A stretch of DNA of 64,000 bases from Triglochin maritima (lineage: Eukaryota; Streptophyta; Magnoliopsida; Alismatales; Juncaginaceae), in contig OY821786.1 of NCBI GenBank assembly GCA_963682175.1, positions 35,953,501 to 36,017,500 of the forward strand, in the 5' to 3' direction. The notes under the pieces are model-generated. The model did no database searches, had not been told where the DNA came from, and saw only the letters and a program-made list of their open reading frames with translations. The position numbers were made by a program, and so were the translations under genes. Positions 1-9,266 of the stretch are shown here, in pieces (the first letter of the stretch is position 1; the number at the start of each line of letters is the position of its first letter).

Positions 1-716
1 ACAGTTGCCCTCTTTAGGGTGATGGAAAATGAACAAGTGAAGTTCCTGAACCACAAATCCATGTTTATCATTGGTAGTCACTGGATAGTTTAATGATATC
101 AAGCAAGCCTACAGTTCTCATCCAGAGTACCTCAAGCTTAAAGTTAAGTGGGAGGAGGGCAAATTGAGAACAAGTATAAATGGTATATGGAATCACGTTC
201 CACAATGGGAGGATCAAACTAGTTAGTAATACTAAACTCACAGAGAGGGTACTGCAGAAGTTCCACTCAACCCCCACTTCTGGTTTTAAAGGCTATGATA
301 AGTCCCTTCATAGAATCAAGTGGAGCTTCTTCCTGTGAAAGGGCATGACTTCTGAGTTGAAGGAGTTCATCAAGAAGTGTGACATATGTCAGCAAAGCAA
401 GTATGAGACCTTGGTTCCAGGTGGTCTCCTGCAACCTCTTCCAAATCCACAACAAATATGGTCAGATGTGGCCATGGATTTCATTGAAGGCACTCCCATG
501 TCCCAAGGGTACTCCTGTGTTCCGGTAGTGGTCGTAGGTTCTCTAATATGCTCACTTTATTCCCTCAAAGGACCATTATACTGCATCCAAAGTGGCTCAG
601 AAAATTGCTTAAGAAGCGGAGAGGTTACATGGTATTCCAACTAGCGTAGCGACTGATAAAGATGCACTCTCACCAGTAACTTTTGGCAAGAAATTTTAAA
701 ATTACAAGGTACCAAG
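1..716 (+). pseudogene. Ty3/gypsy chromovirus pol fragment, integrase N-terminal part
   Basis: This is decayed pol of a Ty3/gypsy retrotransposon that enters from outside the window. Frames 1-340 hold the spacer before integrase with stops and shifts. At 345-530 an open stretch carries the integrase zinc-binding end (CDICQQSKYE) followed by the usual LPNPQQIW and DVAMDFIEG blocks that lead into the integrase core. After about 530 the frame shifts, but the core continues recognisably (GIPTSVATDKDA near 625-665, then FWQEI-like residues and LQGTK at about 700-716). The coding sense stops abruptly at 716 and resumes at 5626, so this is one pol split by an insertion. No functional protein can be made. 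Confidence 0.85.
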
Positions 717-1149
717 TGGTGACTTTTTTGTCATAATCTTTCGACTGATAGAGATGACTCTCACCAGTAACATCATTTCATGCATATATTTGTGTCTTAT
801 ATCCGTTATCTTTCACCTAAACAATGCTACATAACGAGTTTTATGTTTGAATTTCAGAAATAAATAGGTTTGAGGAGAAGAAGCATAAAAGGATCTAAAA
901 GCTGGAAAAATGACTGATTTGAGAGACTTAGGGACTAAGATGCAAGAGAGAATGACATGAATGTAAGCCCCAAAGGACCAATGAGCAAATGAAGAAACTC
1001 CACTCCATCATGAGGAGTATTTTGGCAATTAGATTCGGACCGACACTCCTATAACCAATCCGAGTGCACCCCATGTGAAGAATTGAAGAAATAAAGAACA
1101 TATCTGAAAATGGGTCGGATCCGGTAAAAGTGACCGCCAATTAGCAGTC

Positions 1150-2135
1150 TGTTTGTGTCCAAATCCAACCCGGTTTCTCCAGGAGATGGGTTATGTGTTT
1201 ATATGTATTCTGTGAAGGTTTTATTAGTCCCACATCGGAGAATTGTCCCCGATTACATTTTTCTATGACTATAAATAGAACTCCTCCTCCTTTTGTATTT
1301 ACTCATTGCTTGGTGGCATTCTCTCTACTTTGAGTAAAAGCCTTGAAGCAAAAACTCAAGGTGGAGAAGAATGTCACTTGTAATGAGAGTCATGTTAATA
1401 AAATAATTTTTCTTAGTTTCTTTTAATATTGTCTTGTCTTTTAATTCTTGCATGCTTCTTTAGTTTAGTTTCTTTTCATTTAGCTTTTTAATATTTCTTG
1501 TTTGCTTAGTTTAATTGTCTTTCATTAGAATGTTTCATTTTGTTAATTGTAGTGTAATGATTAGAGATTAGTTTCATCCCCCTTTGGGGGTGGAGATGTT
1601 GTTCATACATGCATTAAAGAATGGAAATGAATGCTTTATTTTGCAATGTGTTGATAAATGTGAATGTATGCTTGCTTGTTATTGTAGAATACCACACTTG
1701 ATGGGTTTTGTCACAAATCTTAGACACCTTTCATGCTTGTTTAGGTTCTGAAATAACCAGCTTGTGTATATAAATATTAATCAACTAGGTTAGTGAATGG
1801 ATTGATAGGTTTTGCCATACCCTGTAGACACTTCCTTTACATGAAAACACTACATACATTTGTGCCTATTGAATGCATTCTTCACCATCTTTTTACATGT
1901 GTGCACACACTCCACCCCTTAGGGGTTTTCCATTTCTGATTTCCAGCTTTCATCTTCTTTGTTTGTTTCGTTCTAGCTTAGCGTAGTTACTTTAGTGTAG
2001 TCACAACTTCTTCCCTTTTTTCCCACTTGTCTTCGAACAAACCAGAGTCGGCACACCTCCCTGTGGATCGACCCGTATTTGTCATCGCTTCAACGCGGCC
2101 GTGCACTTGCGGTTATTAATAAAAGGTTTAAACAG
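1150..2135 (+). repeat. Degenerate LTR with PolII-type promoter, boundaries approximate
   Basis: The stretch has LTR layout: a TATA box at 1270-1277, a T-rich transcribed region with AATAAA-like signals near 1398, and a 3' part ending in the GATCGACCCGTATTTG and CGTGCACTTGCGG blocks near 2068-2115. The same blocks close the solo LTR at 2981-4223, so the two belong to related Ty3 lineages. No tRNA primer site follows, which suggests a solo or truncated LTR. I could not find a target duplication, so both ends are estimates. Confidence 0.5.
1227..1277 (+). promoter_or_regulatory. USE plus TATA, snRNA-type promoter spacing, inside an LTR
   Basis: GTCCCACATCG at 1227-1237 matches the plant snRNA upstream sequence element (consensus RTCCCACATCG). 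TATAAATA follows at 1270-1277, 32 bases later, the spacing known for plant PolII snRNA genes (the PolIII type is about ten bases shorter). No U1-U6 snRNA sequence lies at the expected start near 1300, so this is read as the LTR's own promoter. Confidence 0.5.
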
Positions 2136-2980
2136 GAGCTGAGGATGAAAGCCGGGAATTATGATTGTTAGAATTATGTGGCCTAAAATAATTCCATTAA
2201 TTTAATTAAAGCACTTATCCATTGCATGGGTTAATTGGTAGTTATGGATGATGGTTATTTGATGGAGGAAATTACTCATTAGAAACTCTATACATAAGAG
2301 GATGGTCCCAAAGGTTGCCCAAGCATTATTTTTTCACCCTAATTACTCTCAAACTAGAGGATTCTTTTGTTCCATCGTTTTGGTTTGGGGAGACTGTTGA
2401 AGATCACTTCCTCAAGATTTCACTTCTGTTTTGCATTCTTCAAGATGTCTTTGATATCTAGTTGTAAGTATTTCATTTATGTTATTTCATACATAATTTA
2501 GTAGTACATCTTCATTGTTTATTGTGTTCTTGATGTTTAGAATATACTTATGAATAACAATGATTTGTCGAAGGAGGTGGAAATTGAGAGGAAGGCGAGG
2601 AGTTCAAGTGTTGAGGTGAGGTGGAGGGTTATGAAGTGGATTAGGAGGGATTTCGTCACCGTCATGTTGGTCGGGTTTGGTTTGCTCATCTTGTTCCTTT
2701 CCAGGTTTGTTGCTTGTGGGGGTGAGTCAGGTCGACTCCTTCCTCGTCGAAGTGCTCCAGAACCCTCGATATCGCCTCACCAGTAGACGCTTCATTCCCG
2801 ATCTGGCGTTTTCGATTTCTTTCCATTTTTTTGAGGATTTGAATGTTTAGGGTTAGTTTGGTGCGTAGGAATTGTTTCTGTGAAGGTTTTGCGTTTGGTT
2901 TTACCTTTTTTTGCTTGTTTAACTAAATTTTTCGTATTTTTCTGTTTCTTTGTCTTTTTGAAATGATGCTCTTTGAAAAT
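2136..2980. other. No recognisable gene
   Basis: An open stretch at 2550-2786 (+) could encode 78 residues with a basic start and one hydrophobic segment (VMLVGFGLLILFL). It has no recognised relative, and the DNA after it looks like intron or leader. I do not call it a gene. The block probably belongs to the inserted retroelement debris. Confidence 0.4.
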
Positions 2981-4223
2981 TGATGCATTGCATACATTGC
3001 ATCATATGTCTTTCATTTAGATTGATTTTATATCAATAAATGCTACTAAGGTATGTGTTTAGTCCTATTTACAGAATACAGGGACCTGAATGCAAATTAC
3101 CCACATCCCGAGCATAAACGCATGCAAAAGACTCATTTCTATCATAAAGACCAAGCTCAAGATTATCGGGTTACAAATGGAAATGTATCCAAGCATAAAA
3201 GCATTCAAGATCTAATTACAAAAAGAACAAGGACTTAAGCACAAAAGTAGCCGGGGACATAATTGCAAGAAGCCAAGGACCTAATTGCAATTCACGAGTT
3301 ATTATGGAGAAAATCTAAAGAAAAATCAATGTAGATCTCCAAATATATAAAGGAATTAATCCGGAGCTCAAAAGAATGGAAAGAATCAATCCAGACGTGC
3401 AAATGAGGATCAAATCATACCATAAACATTCAACCAAAATCTGGACCTAATCAGAGCATGATTTGCGGCGATTCCGTCGCAAATCACACTTACCATGCGG
3501 CGTTTCCGCCGCACCAGAGTCAATCCGTGTGCTCAAATTTTGTCAAGTCGTGTCTGGACACGTGTACTTTCCAATTTTATACTTAGGTCCCTTGTAGCAA
3601 CTATAAATAGCCCCGAGAACGATGTTAAAAGGGTCTTGGTCTTGGTTCTTAGTCTTAGACCTAGTCCTAGCTTGTAGTTTTTAATTCTTAGTCTTAGTTT
3701 TGTATTCTTCTTTTTAGTAATAAAATTCTGTCTTTTATTTCTTGTTTTAGTTTTCTTTTGTAATTCCTCTAGGACTCCTTCTACCTCCCTCTATGAGTTT
3801 ATAACTCTTTCCAAAGGGTGGAGGTGACGGATTTAGGGTGAAGAGAAGAGAATAAATGTTATTATTTTAAGTTCGTGATTAGTATATTTTGATTACTTGA
3901 GTTTATGTTAAATCATTTATCATGTAATGCTTCATAACTAACATGATTTATTATAAGTTTCTGAATTCTCTAATCTAAATCCTATGTCTAAACCTCCACC
4001 CGACGGAATTCACCTCTTTGTTCTTGTTATAGTTTTATTTGTTCATGTTTCGTCTTTAGAAAATTAAAACCCAAAAATCTCAAAACCAAACTTATTCTTC
4101 TCTCCTTCTTTCCCCTAATCGAAAATCACACAAATAACAAATCTCTCCCTCCTTGTGTTCGACCCGTATTTGCCACGTCTTCATTGACGTCGTGCACTTG
4201 CGGTATAAATTTAATTCTCATCA
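2981..4223 (+). mobile_element. Solo LTR of a Ty3-type retrotransposon, 5-bp TSD
   Basis: The 1243-bp unit starts TGATG and ends CATCA, a perfect 5-bp terminal inverted repeat with canonical TG/CA ends. It is flanked on both sides by AAAAT (2976-2980 and 4224-4228). It has a TATA box near 3602 (CTATAAATAG), a poly(A)-type stretch near 3718, and the GTTCGACCCGTATTTG and CGTGCACTTGCGG end blocks shared with the LTR before it. There is no internal region, primer site or second LTR, which is what unequal recombination between two LTRs leaves behind. Confidence 0.85.
3460..3513. repeat. Two adjacent GC-rich hairpins in the solo LTR
   Basis: GATTTGCGGCG (3460-3470) pairs with CGTCGCAAATC (3475-3485) around a 4-base loop, with one G-T wobble. 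TGCGGCG (3496-3502) pairs perfectly with CGCCGCA (3507-3513) around TTTC. They lie about 115 bases before the TATA box, so in the U3 part of the LTR. Confidence 0.7.
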
Positions 4224-4228
4224 AAAAT

Positions 4229-4850
4229 GCATTGCTTTTATTTAGAAGAGCAACTGGATTTGGAGTTTTTATGTGGGTTTTTTGCTTTTTTGGTCGATTT
4301 GGTTTTGAAATTTTGGTTTTTCTTGGACAAGTGTTTCTTTTGTTGTTTTTAGTTTTCTTTTCTATTGGATCTGGAGATTGTGATGTGGTTTTGGGAAATT
4401 GTTGGGACTTTGGATGAATATGTTGAGTTTGTTGTTTGAATATGAAGAGAAGTATTTATGTGTCTCTCCGTGTGAATTCGAAAAGTTAATAACTGCTACT
4501 CAAGTTAGGGATTAATTATCACTCCAAGTTTGACATTAAATATTCTTGTGCTTTGCTTCTTAGGAGAGCATAAACATTAGGCAAGGTTCTACAAAGTTCT
4601 TTTCTTTGTGACATTAAGCAATTTGCAAAATTATCTCATGTTCGTGTTGTGATGGTCATTATGGTCAAGAAATACTAGAGTTGTTCGAGTTGATTGGCTT
4701 TATGAATATTGGCATTAGTTTTTTATTATCTCTTTAATCTATGTGTTAAGGTAGAGTATATGGTGTTGGTTACCTGCAACTGATATCTAGTTTTGCTTAT
4801 GTTGTATCATATGGTGTTCTCACACAAGTTATTTATGTTGTAGATAACTT
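4229..4850. other. No recognisable gene
   Basis: This T-rich DNA lies between the solo LTR and the Copia-like LTR. I see no conserved coding sense, RNA gene or repeat array. Confidence 0.4.
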
Positions 4851-4959
4851 ACGACGATTAGGATGGAATGGCATACCACCTTTTCTGCGCCCAAACATTT
4901 GGAGGCTTCTTATCCAACAGTGATAAGACATGACAGACCATACCTAACTTATCCATTGT

Positions 4960-5625
4960 AGTGTCTCAGACTACCGTTACATAAATGGTTGACCGAACAT
5001 GGCTTAAATTCTACCCGAGCTTAAAGTAAATCGTTGCTTCTCATTGGTCCAAATTTCCCACCAACTCCCAAACAGCTAGTAGACCTTGAAGGCTAATAAA
5101 TAGGGTCTCATATCTTAGTTTTAGTATACTTGAACACTCCCTATTAATCTCATACTTAAAGCCAAATCCTCTACATCTTCAAGCTCTTATTCTTCTACAC
5201 TCAAACCTAACTTCACCACTTTCTTATCATTTCTATATCAATATCTAAGTGTGCTCAAGTATAAAGTGTTGGAGATTGATTTCATTTCCATATTCAAGAA
5301 TCACCCAAGTTTTGTAAAGCTTCAAGGAAGCTCCCTCTTGGATTATGAGAGGAGACATGAGCGAGGTGAAGTTGTTCGCAAGGCTCGGGGTTGTAAACGG
5401 CGTTGATCTCAGCTCGAAATGGAGATCGGTTAGTGGAATCGTAAGCAAGGCTCAGAGGACCGAGAGAGGCTTGCGAAGAGGACTAGGTCGTGGTGTCGGT
5501 GTCGAACATCTCTAAACTTAGGTGTCAACGATTTTTGTGGTTTGCATTGTCTTCTTCCTTAGTCCATCAATTATCGTTTTAATTCCATAATTATTTTAAT
5601 GATTAGAGGGTCATCGATCCTAACA
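4960..5625 (+). repeat. Diverged SIRE-like LTR, 3' part
   Basis: The order of blocks matches the LTR at 56682-58191: CAGCTAG, then AATAAATAGG (TATA), a CT-rich leader, CTCCCTCTTGGATTATGAGA, GTTGTTCGC, GAGGACTAGG, GTGGTTTGCATTGTCTT, a GATTAGAGGG-type block and a terminal GATCCTAACA. Identity is clearly lower than between the two young LTRs, so this is an older family member. Its 5' end is not defined. Confidence 0.7.
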
Positions 5626-6386
5626 CCAAATTAAGATGAGTTCTGCATATCACCCACAAACTAATGGGCAATACGAGGCAATCAATAAAACCTAGAAACA
5701 TACCTTAGATGTTGTTGCCATCACAAAGAAAATCAGTGGGAAGACTGGGTTATATGAGCAGAATTTTCCTACAACACCTCAAGGCATTCATCTAGTCAGT
5801 TAAACCCCTTTGAAGTTATATATGGGAGACCATCCTCACCTTTCTCTCTTACATCCTAGGTATCACTCGAGTTCATGAAGTGGATCAGGTTCTTGGGAAT
5901 CAGTTGAATCAGTTGAAGGAGAACTTGGGAATTGCTAGGAGTAGAATGAAGTTGCAAGTAGACAAAGGAAGGAGAGAGAAGGAGATCAAGGTGGGGAATT
6001 GGGTTTTCCTAAAGCTGCAACCATATATTGCCCTAAAATTCTATGAGCCATACTAGGTTATTCAGAGGATTGGATCCACTGCCTACAAGTTACAGTTGTC
6101 CCCTAACTCCCGAATTCACAATATGTTTCATGTCTCCCCATTGAAGAAGTATGGAACATATCCAGTTACACATACCTCATTCCCCTAAACAACCAACAAG
6201 TCTTCATTCCCAAGTTCTTACTATGAAGGTGTATCTATAAGAAAGATGGTCGAGCTGGAGCTCAAGTGTTGGTGCAATGGTTGAAGGAAACAAAGAAGGA
6301 TGCGACTTGGGCAGATTACGAGGAGTTAAGTGCCCGATTTCCCTCCCTAAACCTCGAGGACAAGGGTTTTCTTAAGGAGGAGGAGT
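5626..6386 (+). pseudogene. Chromovirus integrase C-terminal part and chromodomain fragment
   Basis: Coding sense resumes with MSSAYHPQTNGQ (about 5637), the block that follows LQGTK in Ty3 integrases. It continues through PFEVIYGRP-like and GNWVFLKLQPY-like blocks and the MFHVSPLKKYG motif near 6123-6152. It ends with a chromodomain-like tail (VLVQWLKETKKDATWADYEE, about 6268-6327), followed by ARFPSLNLEDKG. Several stops and frameshifts are present. The chromodomain targets such elements to heterochromatin in intact relatives. Confidence 0.8.
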
Positions 6387-6948
6387 TGTTAGCACTACTA
6401 ATTAAACAATAATGGAAATACGGGTCAAACACCGAATCCGATCAACCCGGATACCCAATAGTCATCTAGATCAGACAATCGGGAGTAAATGACTTAAAGG
6501 AATCCAACAGGAACCATTTAGAGTGGAGATCTGGCTCCAGATGATCCGACGATTGATTGATCCAAGCTAACGGGTAGGGAGGATGTTTATTTTGGTTAGG
6601 TTTATTGTTCATCGTCTTCCTCGATGGAATGTTATTTGGGATTTTCTATTTGAATTTGTTAAAATTCAATCCACGTGGCAGATAAGGTTGTTGTGGTGTA
6701 ACGAACTTTCCTGTAAATGATTCTCGAGTAAAAATACAAATAACAACCTGAATTTGGGTTGTGATTATTTTGTTGCAAAAACTAGGATTTCGTCCCATTG
6801 GAGTTGACGAGTGCTCGAAACTCGAATCTATTTTCCTCCCACCATCTCTAGGGTTTATATTCCTTTCCCTTCACCACCATGACTTATTTCTCGAGGCAAA
6901 AGGCGAGGTCGACCCCCATGGTTGTCGACAATGATCGGACTGGTAACA
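6387..6948 (+). repeat. Probable 3' LTR of the chromovirus
   Basis: Directly after the purine-rich AAGGAGGAGGAG (polypurine tract, about 6374-6385) the sequence begins TGTTAGCAC and runs 562 bp to GGTAACA, giving TGTTA/TAACA inverted ends. The 5' LTR is outside the window, so neither identity nor the target duplication can be tested here. Confidence 0.5.
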
Positions 6949-9266
6949 CCTACTTTCATCTTAAACCCTAACGTCAACTTTGTTTGCTTGCGGATTGATT
7001 ATTGATTTAAAAGGTTGTAGTAATTTTGCATTTTGAGTGTACGTTATTAATTTATATTATTTCCAAATACAAAAATAAATAAAATTAAAGTGATAAAAAA
7101 CTCGAGTTGAACCTCAATTTTATCGAGTTCAAGCCAACTCGCTTACTGAACAAAGTCGGAAAAAATTATTTTTCATCAAGATCCTTCATTTTCAAGCTTT
7201 TTTCAAGTCAAGCTCGAGTCGTGTTTCGAGCTCGAATAAGAGTTAGCAACCCTTGGTCAAGAGACTTTTGTAGTTTTGTGGTTAAATTTTAGGATTTAAT
7301 GTTTTTTTTATAATTGGTGGGTTAATTTTAATTATTATGTGGATTGAAGATTGTATCCCACCTACTACTGGTTATTATGGGAGTGAGGATCGAACTTGCT
7401 ACCTTCCCCTACGCAAGTGGTACATGAACCATTTGGAATACATATGAGGTGTTTTAGGGTTTAAGGTTGGGTTGGATTCAGGGGGATTTGATTGGTATCT
7501 TAGATGTTATCAAGGCTGTGATTTGCGTTATGATTTTGGAAGATTTTGTCGTGTTTAAGGTTTAGAATTTAGGGATGATTAAGATGTGATCGAGTATGAT
7601 TATGGTAGTAGATGTCATCCCGACTCAAGGTTGTGATATTTGATTGCATCCAACAATGCAATTGAATCCTCGAAATTCCCCTCCTTGTTACCTTGCCTTC
7701 AATCACACCTAAAATAGGACTGTCAGTTTCACATGAAACACGATTACACGACACGAAGTTTGCGGGTATGGATTGGAAAATTTTACACTATCAACAAATG
7801 ATTGTGATATTGAAACACGATTAATAAACGAGTCAAATACAAATTTAAGAGTCAAGCATAATTGCACAACAAAGACATGATAACCAATTGGGTACACGAA
7901 TGCAAGTAATACATGAGTATTAATCATTATAGTAATAAACTTACCATTTTTGTTGTTTATATCGGTACCAAATAAGCCATAATTGTGTACCCATAAGATA
8001 TATTAAACGTGTAAACATGTCGTATTTTAGCCTATACACGACATGCCATGTTTAGTAATCCTGTATAAACAATTATTGTCTTGTCGTGCATACATAATTA
8101 TAAATGGATTGAATATAGATAAGGGTCCAAAGTTACGATTATTAAATGGATCTGATACGGATTTGCATATAAAACTTATATATATAACCGACACAATTAG
8201 TACATGACACGATACGATTTTCAACTCTATCTACGGATACTATTTAATTGTCAACCAAAAATACATGGGCATAATCCCACAGCCTCCACGCCCAGTAGGG
8301 ATATTTCTTATTAATATTGTTATAATCAAAGCCCACCAACAGAACAGAACACAGCCCAAAAAGTACTGTCCCAGTATAAAAACAGCCTTGAAGAGTTCTT
8401 AAGGAAAAAATTGGGACAGACTTAGGCCCGAAAGGCCCAGGAGGGAGTTGATGCTCTAGCAATTCCTCTTCTAAGAGTAAACCTGAAAACGATGCGGAAA
8501 AAAAGACCTTATAAGGCCACCACTAACGGGGGTTTTTTCGTTTTTTTCGTTTTGAATTTTTTGTTTGAATTGTTTTAAAAAAAAATTCAAGATAGACCCC
8601 GAAATAATGTAGAAGAAAGAGATAGGTTGTTGTGGGTTGTGGTTAAGATATGAATAGTGTTGGAAAGAGAGAGTTGATGAGAGATAAAGCTGATGTGGAA
8701 GGGAGAGAGAAGATAGAGAACGCTCGTGACCAGGTCGTCCGAGTCATAGTTAGTGATAACCTAAAGTAGAAGAAACGAGGCATTCATCGTGACAGCAATC
8801 AAAAATGTATTGTTTATATATACAGGAAATAAGATGATAAAAGGAAATAAAAAAATTACAAACCTATTTGCTACATGCAAGTGCAGAAGTGCTCACCACT
8901 TATGACCGACTGATTTTATTAACATAAACATGTTTTGATCCCAACGACCAAAGGATCCAAAGCCTGAAAATGTAACCCCACGTTGGATCATTTATATATG
9001 ATTAGTGAGATCTTGTCAACTATTACTGTAAGCAAGAGATTCCCATTGGCACATGATTCTGTTCAGCTTGTCTCTTGCCTACACTATCGTTGCTTCAAAT
9101 ACCACAGAAGCAAAGTTTTGACAAATTCTTCTCTACAATCCTCTGGCCTTAAAAAGCACTCCTCTTAGGCTACAACTATGGAGGATAGGAGAGCAGTGAT
9201 CAACTGCATCACCACCTCTGTATAGTCTCATACAGCCTTTGCTGTTTGATCTCCGAGCAGACGACG
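6949..9266. other. Intergenic, no gene recognised
   Basis: I see no conserved coding sense. The stretch holds a possible tRNA-derived SINE on the minus strand (7330-7440) and CTCGAG-rich fragments near 7100-7250 that resemble decayed hAT ends. The RopGEF promoter must lie at the right end, but I cannot place its start site. Confidence 0.4.
7330..7440 (-). mobile_element. Possible tRNA-derived SINE remnant
   Basis: Read on the minus strand, TGGTTCATGTACC (7431-7419) resembles a PolIII A box. AGTTCGATCCTC (7395-7384) resembles the B box consensus GGTTCGANTCC. They lie at a tRNA-like distance. No tRNA fold or anticodon arm forms, and I found no poly(A) tail or target duplication. Confidence 0.3.

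Larger units (their letters stand above)
717..5625 (+). mobile_element. Degenerate Copia (SIRE-like) composite inserted in the chromovirus
   Basis: The chromovirus integrase is interrupted exactly here. The flanks are CCAAG (712-716) and CCAAA (5626-5630), a possible 5-bp target duplication with one change. The insert begins TGGTGACTTTTTTG, loosely like the LTR start of the SIRE-like element at 56682, and ends GATCCTAACA, like that LTR's GATCCTACA. The last 660 bp are clearly a diverged LTR of that family. I see no gag or pol inside; the interior holds other LTRs and unassigned DNA. The left boundary is less certain, because a 30-bp stretch just inside it (about 743-772) repeats chromovirus integrase sequence from 648-681. 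Confidence 0.5.
1..6948 (+). mobile_element. Chromovirus (Ty3) element, left end outside window, split by an insertion
   Basis: The left integrase fragment (1-716), the right integrase and chromodomain fragment (5626-6386) and a 3' LTR (6387-6948) are in the right order and strand for one Ty3 chromovirus. The 5' LTR, gag, protease, RT and RNase H lie left of the window. The intervening 717-5625 is foreign retroelement DNA. Both coding parts carry stops and frameshifts, so the element is old and inactive. Confidence 0.7.

Noticed and set aside
1227..1400. A U-snRNA gene downstream of the USE/TATA pair
   Set aside because: No U1, U2, U4, U5 or U6 sequence lies near the expected start. The surrounding DNA is LTR.
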